Positions 10,001 through 21,190 of a DNA stretch of 64,000 nt are shown piece after piece. How positions within the stretch are numbered: position 1 is the first letter of the stretch; each line of letters opens with the position of its first letter. A model generated the notes under the pieces. It saw only the letters and a list, made by a program, of their open reading frames with translations. It did no database searches and was not told where the DNA came from. The stretch comes from Limnanthes douglasii subsp. nivea (taxonomy: Eukaryota; Streptophyta; Magnoliopsida; Brassicales; Limnanthaceae), in the NCBI GenBank assembly GCA_036936605.1, contig JAUPFV010000002.1, positions 203,817,273 to 203,881,272 on the forward strand, in the 5' to 3' direction. Both the position numbers and the translations under genes were made by a program.

Positions 10001-12728
10001 CAATCAGATTCAAGTAGATCCGAAGGATCAGGAGCACACCACGTTTGTCACTAACAGGGGTCTTCATTGCTACAAGGTGATGCCATTTGGATTGAAAAAT
10101 GCCAGGGCTACTTATCAGAGATTGGTGAACAAAGCCTTTGCTGATCAAATTTGAAGAAATATGGAAGTATACATTGATGACATGATGGTAAAAAGTGTGG
10201 ATGAACAACTACACTTGGCGGACCTCCAAGAAACTTTTGTTAACTTAGTAAAAGTGAATTTGAACCTAAATCCAGAAAAATATATGTTCGAAGTGCAGTC
10301 TGGGAAATTCCTAGGTTATATAATAAGTGAGCAAGGGATACAGCCCGATCCGGACCAACTTAATGCTTTATTCCAAATGGAGCCTCATCGGAATGTTAAA
10401 GAAGTACAACGGTTGACTAGGAGGTTGATTGCTTTAAATCGATTCATCTCAAGGTCTTCGGACAGATATGCCCCGTTTTTTCAAACTTTAAAGGGTGCAA
10501 TGGGATTTGACTGGACTTCACAGTGTGATGAGGCCTTCAATAAGATTAAGAAACATCTGTCCCCCCCCAAGACTTTGTTTAAACCTGTTGATGGAGAGAC
10601 ACTCTTCGTATACTTGGCAGTTTCAAGTTGTGCCATCAGTGCTGTATTGGTAAGAGAGGTGGATAATTACCCCCATCCGGTGTACTACATCAGCAAGAGC
10701 TTGATAGATGCAGAAAAACGCTATTTAAAGCTCGAAAAATTAGCATTAGCCTTGGTAATTGTTGCAAGGAAGACGCGGCCTTATTTTCAGGCTCATCCTA
10801 TTATCGTCCGGACATTTTTTCCCTTGAAGAATGTTCTTCAAAAGGCAGACATTTCAAGTAGAATGACTAAGTGGTCAGTAGAATTGGGGGACTTCGATAT
10901 TGGTTTTGCTCCTCGAACAGCAATCAAAGCCCAAGCTGTGGCTGATTTTTTAGTTGAATTCCACTCTGATAGAGATACGGAGCAAACTACTGAGATGAAA
11001 GATAAAAAGGTTTGGCTCGTCCGGACGGATGATGGATCAAGTACTATGGGATGTGGTGCAGGGGTGTGCTTGACTTCTCCATATGGAGACAAAATGTATC
11101 AGGCTATATGTTTTGCTTTTAGGGCTTCCAACAATGAGTCCGAATACGAAGCAGTTATAGCCGGTTTAAAGTTAGCTTATATTTGTGGGGCCAAAAAGGT
11201 CAAGCTGATGAGTGATTCCCAGCTTCTTATCCACCATGCGTAAGGTCAATCTGAGGCCAAAAAGGAGCAACTAGTGAAGTACTTACTTATTCTTAAAAAT
11301 GAGGCACTTAAGTTCAAAAGCGTTGTTTATGAGCATATACCCCGAGCAGAGAATGAACTAGCAGATTCATTGGCAACCATAGCATACACTGAGTCATATC
11401 CTTGGATCCATGTGCTGGAAAACCCTTCGATTCAGCTTAATGTGGGTAAAGAGGAAGAAATTTTCGATGTACAGATGAAGCAACCTCAAGATTGGAGATT
11501 TCCACTCCTGTAGTATCTCTCTGATGGCATCTTGCCTCCGGATAAATCACTAGCAAGAAAAATGAAGCACAAGGCTCGTGGTTTTATCATACTAAGAGAC
11601 GTTCTGTATAAAAAGTCTTACAGTAAACCTCTTTTGCGATGTTTGGGAGATGATGAGTCTCAAGTAGTCCTCTCCGAATTGCATGATGGTGAGGGATCAG
11701 CTCACTGTGGATTTAGGGCTCTAACAAGGAGAGTTTTACTGGCTGGCTATTATTGGGCCTCTATAATGCAAGATGCTAAGGAGCTGGTGAGAAGGTGTGA
11801 TCCATGCTAGAGATATAGCAATGCAATTCATGTCCCAGCCATCCCTTTAGATTCAATTTCTGAGCCTATACCTTTTGCTCGATGGGGGTTGGATTTGGTA
11901 GGACCTCTTCCTATGGCATCCGGAGGACGCAGAACTATAATTGCTGCTATTGATTATTTTTCGAAGTGCATTGAAGCAGCCCCGTTGGCAGGGACAACAT
12001 CAAAAGCTGTTATAAAATTCATTTTATCCAACATCTGATGCAGATTTGGTGTTCCACAAAAGATAACGACAGACAATGGGCCACAGTTCGACAACAAGGA
12101 AATGGAGAGTTTCTGTGCCTCAAGGGGTATACAACATTGTTTCTCTTCACCTTTCCACCCACAAGCAAATGGTCAGGTTGAAGTGGCTAACAGAACTATA
12201 CTGTCCGGTTTAAAGAAGAATTTGGAAGGGGCTGTTGGGAAATAGCCTAAATATATACAAGAGGTTTTGTGGGCCTACCGGACTACACCTGGGGCTACAA
12301 CACAAGAGTCACCCTTTTTCTTGGTCTATGGGATGGATGCAATAGCTCTCATAGAAGCAACTCTCCCTTCATTTCGAGTTCACAACTTCTCCGAACACGC
12401 TAACGAAGTAACAATCAGAGGTCAGATTGACCTAATAGAGGAAAAGCGAGTTAAGGCTCACCTTAGAGCTGCACACTATCAGGGTTTGATGAGAAGCAGG
12501 TTTGCTTCTAGAGTTAAAATAAGAGATTTCCAGCCGGGGGATAAGGTGTTGAGGAAAGTCTTCTTACACACTAAAGAGAAGTTGCTCGACAAACTGGCCC
12601 CAACTTGGGAAGGACCTTATATGGTCATTGAAAGGCTTAAACCTGGAACATATTGGCTAGAAGACAAAGATGTAAGGGTTTTGAATCACTCTTGGAATAT
12701 TGAGCATCTCCGGATGTACTTAGAATAG
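7098..12728 (+). pseudogene. Gag-pol polyprotein of the Tat-like element, one frame with nine stops
   Basis: One frame runs from ATG 7098 to TAG 12726-12728. In order: a coiled, charged N terminus; capsid-like gag (about 7680-8180); gag knuckle CQYHNDTGHTTDDC (about 8494-8535); protease with LVDTGSSANI (about 9031-9060); reverse transcriptase (about 9700-10330) with FMDAFSGYNQI and YIDDM (Asp-Asp 10176-10181); RNase H with DDGSSTMGCGAG and SDSQLL (about 11020-11240); integrase with an HHCC remnant and a D-59-D-35-E triad (11892, 12072, 12180). In-frame stops: TAG 7341, TAG 9105, TAG 9438, TGA 10152, TAA 11241, TAG 11511, TAG 11808, TGA 12036, TAG 12243. I see no frameshift. All catalytic residues are otherwise present. 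Confidence 0.85.
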
Positions 12729-13222
12729 AAGCTATGTAAATATTTACTTGTTTAAAAATCCATGTAAATATTTGGGGGCATACTCTTTCCTACCCAGGTG
12801 GCACGGGGAGGTTTTAATGAGGTGTCCGGGCTTTTTTATAAAATTTGATGCCTTCTTGAAAAAATTCGAAGTGTTCTTACTTTGTTTTTTGTCACACCAT
12901 CCGGATTAAATTAAAGGAAGGATGACTACTTAAACATTTTTCATCGGAGAGTTTAAACACTCTCGCTTTAGAATATTTATGAAATAACTAAGGGCTATTT
13001 AAACACTAGCCACCAAAATTGAAACAAACTATGAAAGGATGCAAGAGTTGTGCAAAACAAAGATATTCATTGAAATAACCCAAGTGCCTTGGCCTTCTAA
13101 GGACTTTAAAATTGTCAGACAGAACAAAAGATCTATCCGGACAAAATGCCGGACACAATTACAAAGATGCCTTGGCCTTCCAAGGACTTTAGTTCAGATA
13201 ACATAAAAAGATAATTCATAAT
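12729..13222. other. Post-integrase spacer of the Tat-like element
   Basis: Non-coding. It contains GGGGCATACTCTTTCCTACC and then GGTTTTAATGAGG (about 12775-12825). A matching block lies at 38488-38540 downstream of the older element's integrase, so this is probably a conserved cis element of the lineage. Two copies of a 'gccttggccttc(t/c)aaggacttt' motif occur near 13086 and 13171. Confidence 0.5.
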
Positions 13223-14745
13223 TTAAGACTGAGCCTTTGAAGATGGCTCAACCTCACCTATCTTCTTCTTCTTTTTAGGATCGTTCTCCTCCTCGTTTGG
13301 GCTCTCCCCGGTGTTCTCTTTGTCGTCAGATGAGGAGGCACTAGAGAAATCAAACCTGTCACCTTCGGCCATTGTATGGAAGGAAAGGTCTGGATACTCT
13401 ACAAAAGTCCATAAGTCTCCCAGATTCCTCTTCGGAAACTTCTCATGAAAAAGTAAGACCATGTCCGACTTCACATTGGCATACATTTCTTCTTGACTGT
13501 CTATTACATTGTTGGCATAAGCATCGATCTTGGCCTGAATTTTGGCCTCTTGCTCCCTTAGCAGATCTGCTTTCTCCTCTGCAGCCTTGGACACTGTGTT
13601 CTCGAGCGTAATCTTGTCATTTGTCAAGTTGTGGATGACTTGATCCTTGGCCTTTGCCTCCTCTTTTGAAGATGTGAGATCTTTCTCTAATCCGGACAGC
13701 TTCTCCCGGAGCTCTTTGATAGTGTCTTCTAAAGTGACAACCTTTATGGTCCACCCCTCTTGGCTCTTCTTTAGCTCCTCGTTTTCTCCCTTGAGAATGT
13801 CAGCATGTTGAGTGGCAGTAAGAAGATCATCGGACAGTCTCTCTTTGTCAGATTTGAGATCTTTGATAATATCTGCCGGACCTCGAACTTGTTTCTCCAA
13901 AACAAGCACTGGCTGAACATTACTTAATATGGAGTGAGCTATAATATCCCTTTCACTTGAAACAGTAAAAGTCTTACCATTAAAAGTGACGGTGTTCGAA
14001 GTACTCGGAGGGAAGTAAGGCCCAGAAAAATCGTCTCTGGGAAGGTTTGCAAAATAGTCACCAAGTCCATCAAGCCCTGTGATGTCAACACCATCAATGC
14101 TAAGGTCTCCTCCTCCAACCTCGTCAGTTTGAAAGTCACCAGGGATCTCCTCTGCTCTTGTCGGATCAGTAGGGTCTACAGGGGGGAAAGGCTCCGGAGG
14201 CCGGAGAGAAAGTTCATCACCCCTGGAGGTATTTTTCTTCTTAGCCTCCCTGTCCTTGTTGTCTGCTCCCCGTTTTCGGTCTCTCTTAGGAACCCTTGGG
14301 GGTTTTGGGGATCTAACCTCTTCCCTAGCACTTTCATGCTCTACCACTTCTAGCAGAGCAACATTAATCTGGCTTGGGGCTGACCCCTCTGGGTTTGTTG
14401 GAGCAGCCTCCTCCACCTCGGTAGGGTTAGCCTCACCTGCAACCTTCTTGCCCTTCCTTTTCTTGCCTTTCATTTTACTCAGGGCCTTGGCCCGGCCTGG
14501 CAAGTATAGTGACCCATCCGGTTCGTGTGTTCTCTTGAGAACTACATCCGGAAGTGGTGGAGTGGTGAGTTCTTCCCATGTCAAGTCCCTCCGGCCCGTA
14601 GTGTTCCAGAGGTGAGACCTTGCAAAATTACCTCCTGTAAAAGCATCATGAAACCGATTCCCCCACTTTTCAGCAGCCTAAGTGTTGATCTTGGTACAAG
14701 TGGTCTGCCCGAACTTTAGATATTCATTGAAGTCTTTGGGCAGCT

Positions 14746-14826
14746 CTGTTAAGACAAAAGACAAGACTAGTCAGTTTAGGAAAATTCGATAAAAGTAAAA
14801 ATAAAGATGTAAGGTAGGACCCTTAC
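14746..14826 (-). other. Spliceosomal intron in the antisense gene
   Basis: Read on the - strand: SRWRSD then C|GTAAGGGT at the donor, a T-rich tract, and TTAACAG|AG at the acceptor. Splicing restores an in-frame ..SDQLPKDFNEYLKFGQ... Phase, motifs and coding continuity all agree. Confidence 0.65.
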
Positions 14827-15578
14827 GATCACTCCTCCATCTGCTGGTGAGGAGACTCGGGTTGACTCCAGCTTTGATTTTCCTCCCATTCTCCCAAGCG
14901 CCGCTTACGAACAGGAATTGAGTCCTCCAATTTCTCTCCGACTCAAGCAGATCATCCACTGCTTTATAATTATCACCCATGTTGAAGTGATAGAAGGGAA
15001 TGTGGTGGTTTCTGCAGAGACTGGCCACAGCGCGAATTCCTCTATTGGTAAAGGAATCCTAGAGAGCCTGGAGGCCATGATGCAGGCCATAAGTGTGTAC
15101 CAGGCGTTGGGGCTCAGTTGACTAGGGCAGAGCTTGATGAGGTGGAAATACCTAATTATTTCTGGATCTAAGGGGAACCTTAAACCCAGTTAAAAAACTC
15201 AGTGAAGATGACTATTTCACTGAGTTTGCAGTCCATTGGGGTTTCGGGGTCTATGGGGATTCTTATCTTTACGTTCTCCGAAATCCCCCACTTCGTACGC
15301 ATCCGGCCCAACTCGGCTGTATGGATGAAAGCATAATTGATTTTTTATAAAGCAAGAAGATATTTAACGTTTACCTTGTGGAAGCAAGGTCCCACTTTTC
15401 TTTCGAGGATTTCTGGTAATTCTGGATGCCTAAGGCATAGCTTCTCTTTTCGCTTATCCTTCTTGGCAGCAGCAGCATCACTGGTCTGTCCATAGGGTTT
15501 GGACTCGAATGGAGCCTCTTCGATAGAGTCCTCCATTATTTCCTCCATTATCGAGGAAGGGTTTTCAGTTGTCTTTGT

Positions 15579-15598
15579 GGGGGGGGGGGGGGGGGGGG
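15579..15598. repeat. 20-nt poly-G run in the antisense gene
   Basis: Twenty consecutive G on the + strand between coding blocks A and B of the antisense gene (a C run in its sense). It is a likely slippage site and a possible sequencing or assembly error point, so the local reading frame is unreliable. Confidence 0.8.
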
Positions 15599-16290
15599 TT
15601 GGAGTTGGTTCAGTCTGACCTCCGGACTGATGAGCTTCAATACTCTCCTAGACTCTGGCCTCCGGCCGGGGCTCTGATATGATGGTTTCTCTTCGAGGTC
15701 TTGAGCCAGTGGCCTCTGGTCCGGACAGCCTGTCCTTGGGTACTTTTATGGGTACTTCTGACCCTGTACTGCTATCCTTGGCGCCTGATTTCGAAGGGGT
15801 GCCTTTGGAAGCCTGCCCTTTGACCAGCCGACCTTTTCTTCGATCAACCAGTTTGTTGGGAGAAGTATCTACATCTGACCCCATGGCTATGAATGGGGAA
15901 GGCTTTTTGAAATTAGTAACTGTTAAACCTGGTTCAACAGTGGGTTCTGACTCTTGAACCGATGAACCTGAGACAATATGGGAAAGACTGGTTTGAAATA
16001 ATCTCTTCGGTTTGACACTTTTTGTAGAGGAGGAACCCTGATCAGGCTCTGTAGTTGAGGTTGCTGGTTTGTCGATGGGGGAAGTAGGTAAGCCTGCTAC
16101 GATGCGCCTTTCCCTTTCAACTTTTTGTGCTTTTTCTAGTTCTGATAGATTGAGCCACCCGCCTCTGATTAAAGCGTTCCTAGCCGTGAACATAAACAAC
16201 CAAAGTAAAGAACTTGTGTTTGAGAGAGAAAGCTTTGAAAATTAGCAAAGTGAAAATGAAAGTGATAGTAAAATAGTGGAAAAGTGTTTT

Positions 16291-16298
16291 AATTTATA
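16291..16298 (-). promoter_or_regulatory. TATA box for the antisense gene
   Basis: TATAAATT on the - strand, 92 bp upstream of the ATG at 16199, in an AT-rich stretch between the antisense gene and the 3' LTR. Position and sequence fit a plant core promoter. Transcription is inferred. Confidence 0.45.
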
Positions 16299-16623
16299 GT
16301 AAACCCCAAAAAGATGTTTTGATTCCTAGGAGAATTCGAAAGGATTTACAATGATTAGGAAACAGCACTGATGTCACCTTCATTTAATGAAGAGGTTGCT
16401 TTTCAGAGAAGGTGGGTGCGAAATTTTAGGTGAAAAAATGGCTGAAGTAACGAACCAGAGAGAGACACGTGTCCCATGAACTTTGGCAAAAAACTGTTTA
16501 GATTCAAAGAGCTTTTTTCAGTCCGGATAAAACTATGACACTATTCAGAGGACTTGTCCGGATGTAACTGTCACTAGCAACATACTGTTTTTCAGGTTTT
16601 GACAAACATTTTTGAACAAACAC

Positions 16624-16635
16624 CTAAAAAAGGGG
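16624..16635 (+). promoter_or_regulatory. Polypurine tract of the Tat-like element
   Basis: A purine run of the form taaaaaagggg lies just upstream of the 3' LTR start at 16640, where plus-strand priming is expected. Confidence 0.5.
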
Positions 16636-16639
16636 CTAC

Positions 16640-17048
16640 TGATGAGTCCGGATCATGTTACCACTTTGGACAGGGTCAGTTCGGTCAAGGTCTACCTAAC
16701 CGGACGATGACAATTCGGACACCATCATTCATTGTGCTGATTCGAACAGAACTAAAGTACTTAAAACCTAATCACTTCTTGACTAAGCTGCTTGCTCTCC
16801 TACTAAGAGCTCATGGGTCCTTGAACTTGACCCGGGTCTATTAAACATGACCCGAAAGCCCATAAAGCCCAAATGTAAGGGTATAAATACCCAACCACCA
16901 ACATTAAATGGGGGTAATAAAAATTAAATACAACCAGGCTGCTTAATTCTCCCTCTACTCTCTACTCAAACATTAAATACTCTCAAACTTCCACACAGTT
17001 CCAAACAAAAATTACAAACTTACCCTCAGACGAAAATAAACCTCACCA
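16640..17048 (+). repeat. 3' LTR of the Tat-like element
   Basis: 409 bp, same termini as the 5' LTR, TATA box at 16882-16889. I count about 14 substitutions and no length change against the 5' LTR. Most are transitions. Confidence 0.85.
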
Positions 17049-17053
17049 AAAAT
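17049..17053. repeat. Target-site duplication of the Tat-like element, right copy
   Basis: AAAAT directly after the ACCTCACCA end of the 3' LTR, matching 6611-6615. Confidence 0.85.
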
Positions 17054-20000
17054 AGTATGGATGACTTCATTCAAACTATAAATGAATGTCATTTGGAAGA
17101 TGCTGGCTTTTGGGGTCTTAAGTTTAAAGTGGAAAAGGCTCGACAGAGCCTTGTTCAATTCCAACTGGTCCAATATCTATAGTAATACTCAGGTTATTCA
17201 CATGGTCAGAACCTGTTCTGACCATGCCCCTATTATGATTACTGCTAATACTAATAGTTTAGACCTTTCTAATATCATAAACAAACATTTTAAGTTTATG
17301 AACATGTGGACTAAGGATTATTATTTCTTTGAAGTTGTTGAAAAGAACTGGAACATGAAAATCATTGGATCTCCTAGTGAGATTTATTGGTTTAAATTGA
17401 AAAGACTAAAAAACTGTCTTAAATTGTGGAACAAAAATTGCTTTGGAAATGTTTTTAATAAAGTAAAACAGACTGAAAACATGGTCAAGGAGGCTGAGTT
17501 ATTGCATTCTAATCTAAATAATCAAACTACTAAAATGAACTTAAAGAAATCTAACCGTCTATACTTGCAGGCTCTTAGAAATGAAGAAGATTATTGGAGA
17601 CAGAAAACTTATAGTTCGTGGCTCATTGAGGGTGATAATAATACGAAAATGTTTCATGCTTTTGTTTCAAAAAGAGAAGAAATAATGGTATTAAAGCTAT
17701 TAAGGATGGTGGTAAGTGGCTGTATAATGCTGATGAGATTGGAGAATCAGATGAGAAGTATTTCAAGGAAATCTATTCTAAAAAAGATTATAATTCTACT
17801 GAGGAGGATAATTTATGTATGAATAATGATCTTCTGTCTTCTATTCCTAAGATGATTACTGAGGAGTTTAATATTGATCTAATGAAGGCTACTACTATTG
17901 ATGAGCTTTGGAATGTCTTAAATTCTATGAATGCTGATAACGCCTCTGGTATTGATGGGTACAGTGTTATATTTTATAAAGTTTGTTGGCAAATTATTAA
18001 GGACGATTTGATAATGGCTTTGAACTCTTATCTGGCTTGTAGTAACATCCCAAATAGGATTTTTGCTACTGGTTTATGTCTTATCCCAAAGACAAGTAAT
18101 CCTACATTCTGGAATCATTATAGGCCTATAAGCCTTTGTTCTTTAACTAACAGATTCTTGTCTAAATTAGTTAATAACATGTTCTCTATAATTCTTCCTA
18201 TGATCATGTCTTGCACTCAGGGTGCTTTTGTCAAGAATCGCTCTATTCACGATAACATTCTGATTCCAAGGGAGATGGTTTTTTATATGAGTAGAAAGCC
18301 TACTAAAGATAACATCATGGTCAAATTGGATATGTCCAAAGCATTTGACCTGATGTATATCCCCTTTTCTCTTAAAGTTCATTCATTATTTGGTTTTTCG
18401 AATCAGTTTATTCAGTTAGTTAAAGACATGATTAGTGCTATCTGCATATCTATTATGATTAACGGAAAAACATATGGTTTCTGTAAATCTATGAGAGGTT
18501 TGAGGCAAGGGGACCCTCTGTCCCCAAGCCTTTTTTTTATCTTAAGTGAAGAAGTTCTAATCAGAGGGTTAGTCAATCTATATAATCAAAATAATAGCAT
18601 GGTTTTCGCACCTAGATCCACTATTATTATTCCTAGTATATAATTCGCAGATGATATTCTAGTTTTCACTAACAGTATGAATTTATCCATTCAGTTGCTT
18701 AGTGATTTCCTAGACAAATATCAGCTTATCTTAGGGCAAATGATAAATAAAGAGAAGACCCAGATTATTACCTCAAATATTCTTCTTCAAAGTAGAATTC
18801 AAGAGCTGGAGACTACCACTGGTTTTAAGACTGATCACGTTCCCATCAGCTTTTTAGAGGTCAACTTAAGCTGCAATAATAAATCAAAGAACTTTAGTAA
18901 AATGATGGACAACATAAATGGAAAGATTGTAGAATGTGACAATAAATACTTGTATTTTGGGGGAAGACTTTCTCTTATTTCTTCTATACTTATGTCTATA
19001 CCATATTACTGGATGCATAATACTCAAATTCCTCAAACAGTGATCAATAAACTAGAGAAAATCTTTAACAAATTCTTATGGACATCTAAATTTGAGACTA
19101 AATCTATTCATTGGACTGCTTGGAATAATCTTTGCAGACCTTTTGATGAAGGTGGTCTGAATATCAAGCGCCTAAATGATATTCAAACCACTCTTTCACA
19201 AAAGATCTGGTATAATTATAGAAAGCAGGACAATTTTTTGGGCTAAACTAATGAATGATATCTACAATAAAGGCAACCATCATCTTAAAACTAATTTAAA
19301 AAAACCTGGTTCAATGACTTGGAAGTGTTTGGTTAGTATTAAAGATCCAGCTGAGCCGATTGTAAAATAGTTTCTTGGCAGTGGCAATATGGAATTTTGG
19401 TTGGAGAATTAGCACAACCAATCTTCAATCATAGACTTCAATAACCCTGATGCTAACCTATGATATCTTGAGCAGAAGGTCAACACTATTTGGAAAGGAA
19501 ATTGTTGGGACAATGACTTGCTGAAAACTTTTCTTGATGAAGACAAAATCAAGCAAATTTCTCTATTCAAGATTGACTCTCAAAGACAGATACAATGATC
19601 TGGGCTATCTCTTCTACCCTAGAGTTCAACACTAGACAAGCTTTGGAGAATATCATAAGTCATTTCAACAAATCTTCTTTATACAAGAAGATATGAAATC
19701 AACTAACCCCCAGGAAGTTCTCATTCTTTTTGTGAAAACTTATTAAACAAATTTACCTATTGATTCCACTTTGCAACTTAGACACGTTAGTTTAGCTTCA
19801 AAATGTATTTTCTATCCTAATACGAAAATAGAAATCACCTATTTGTTAATTGCAAATTTGCTTGAATAATCTGGAAATACCATAGTCTCATTTTTAATAT
19901 CAAAATTGAAAACTACATGAACATCACTCATATTATTAGAGAATGGTACTCGTTCTCTAGTAAAAATGTGCATATAACTCATGTTATTCCTTCTATAATA

Positions 20001-20709
20001 TGTTGGACAGTTTGGAAATCTAGGAATGAAATGAAGTTTAAGAATAAGCTTATAACTACTAACTCTGCTATTTTCTATATTAAAAGAATCATATGCTCAT
20101 TTTGGATGTGAAACTAAAAAAGAAGCACTGACACAAAGCCTTAGATGCTGGAACTATTCTTGGATGCAAATCTGTTTATGACAAATCCAGTAATCAATTA
20201 TACGTGAAGTGGACTCACCCGGTGGAGGGAAGACTGAAGCTCAATGTAAACGGAGCCATTTCTCGTACTGGGAAGCATCAGGTGTTATGATCTTCAAGAA
20301 TCATCAGGGTGACATTGAACTTGATATTGGTAAAATATTTGGGAAATTGCCTCCTCTGATGCTTGAGGCTCGCGTCCTTCTTGAAGGCCTCTTAATTTTC
20401 AAAGAAAAGCACTGAACGAAGGTCGATATCGAGTCTGATAGCCAGGCTCTAGTCGACTATTTGGGGAAAGGAAAGTTCCCCTAGTCTTTATCCCAACTTC
20501 TCCTAATTTGTATAAGGCTAATCCATCCTTGCATGACGATTAAATTTATCCCCTGTACCCAGAATAACGCCGCCGACTGGTTGGCTAAATGGACTTTACG
20601 TTGCAAGCAGAAGACCGAAATTACTCAGAATAATGCTCTAGCAGAGTTGTTATCCATCGTCCTTCTCGAAGGTCTGGACATTGGCTACATAAATGCCAGT
20701 AGACAGTAG
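17054..20709 (+). pseudogene. LINE ORF2, reverse transcriptase and RNase H part (downstream of the insertion)
   Basis: This continues the LINE after the LTR element, starting SMDDFIQTINECHLEDAGF. It then reads RLDRALFNSNWSNIY and HMVRTCSDHAP (end of endonuclease), YRPISLCSLTN (RT), KLDMSKAFDLM, MRGLRQGDPLSPSLFF and FADDILVF (RT active site, Asp-Asp at 18650-18655). A TAA at 18641-18643 sits directly before FADD. Frameshifts occur near 17120 and 17672. After a scrambled stretch (19250-20160) an RNase H-like tail is visible (DIESDSQALVDYL, NNAADWLAKWTL), ending at TAG 20707-20709. The order and motifs are those of plant L1 ORF2 with a C-terminal RNase H. It is inactive. Confidence 0.8.
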
Positions 20710-20935
20710 TTTGAAGCTTTTGGTATGCTTTAGGGTGATCTTGGGATGCTATTGAAGCTTCTCCTTCTCGATGGCGCTTTAAATCGGAGTTCGTCTCCGG
20801 CGAGTCCTTTATCGATTGTTCTTTAACTTAATTTAAGATTTGTATCGGTAAAGTTAGGTCTAACTCTAACTTAGGGATAGTTAGTCCTCAATCTTTTATT
20901 TTTTTTGTAATTTGTCCAATTCAGAAATAAAATTC

Positions 20936-21190
20936 TCAAATTTAAAAGAAGAAAAGAAAAAAAGAAGTGGACATATCAAAATACTTTTATAATCAGTTGG
21001 TACAAAAAAATAAATAATGATGTTGTTCAGTGTCATATATTGAATTTCACCTAATGTTAATCTTAATATAGAAGTCAACCTATTCTTTTTAATGTCATTA
21101 CAATAAATCAAAATTAATAAAAGAAAAAAAGACAAGTAAATACAAATAAGCCATAAAGATGAAAAAGAAGTGAAAAACAATAAAATTTGT
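20936..21190. other. Spacer between LINE 1 and fimbrin
   Basis: AT-rich DNA with purine runs and no gene. It probably holds the proximal fimbrin promoter; no clear TATA box was chosen. Confidence 0.4.

Larger units (their letters stand above)
13223..16199 (-). pseudogene. Antisense, intron-containing gene inside the Tat-like element (Transposase_28-like)
   Basis: Opposite to gag-pol, several coding blocks line up on the - strand. Block A (16199-15648) starts with ATG and encodes a Ser/Pro/Lys-rich region. Block B (15548-about 15360) ends CFHK before GTAAAC, with ATACAG about 65 nt further on. Block C (about 15310-14827) contains LRFPLDPEIIRYF, SQLSPNAWYTLMA and NWRTQFLFVSGAWENG, matching my memory of the 'putative gypsy type transposon' domain (PF04195). 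An 81-bp intron (14826-14746, GTAAGG..AACAG) joins in frame to block D (14745-13223), which has an in-frame TAG at 14678-14680 and a coiled-coil tail rich in EEL/KDL heptads, ending acidic. Frame breaks near 15060 and 15175, the poly-G run and the TAG make it a pseudogene. Its role in the element is unknown. Confidence 0.7.
6616..17048 (+). mobile_element. Ty3/gypsy (Tat-like) LTR retrotransposon nested in the LINE
   Basis: A structurally complete 10.43-kb element: 5' LTR, primer site, gag-pol in one frame (7098-12728), a long post-integrase region carrying an antisense gene (13223-16199), a polypurine tract and a 3' LTR, bounded by a 5-bp duplication. The order PR-RT-RNase H-IN is Ty3/gypsy. 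The DGSS..G.GAG RNase H, the C-x2-H-x4-GH-x4-C gag knuckle and the large antisense gene between pol and the 3' LTR fit the Tat lineage as I know it. Nine in-frame stops kill gag-pol. The LTRs differ at about 14 of 409 positions by eye. Confidence 0.85.
4650..20935 (+). mobile_element. L1-type LINE, decayed, split by a nested LTR retrotransposon
   Basis: A non-LTR retrotransposon on the + strand. It has a CT-rich 5' leader (about 4650-4805), ORF1 (4806-6176), ORF2 endonuclease (6160-6615), then ORF2 reverse transcriptase and RNase H (17054-20709) and a 3' UTR ending in an A-rich tail near 20935. Without the 10.4-kb insert at 6616-17048 and one target duplication it would be about 5.85 kb, a normal length for plant L1 elements. 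Many stops and at least two frameshifts show it is dead. The exact ends and the LINE's own target duplication were not found. Confidence 0.8.

Noticed and set aside
13372..14719. Several + strand open frames of 60-120 codons between the Tat integrase and the 3' LTR
   Set aside because: They are reverse-complement shadows of the antisense gene; the - strand has the domain motifs, coiled coil and splice sites.
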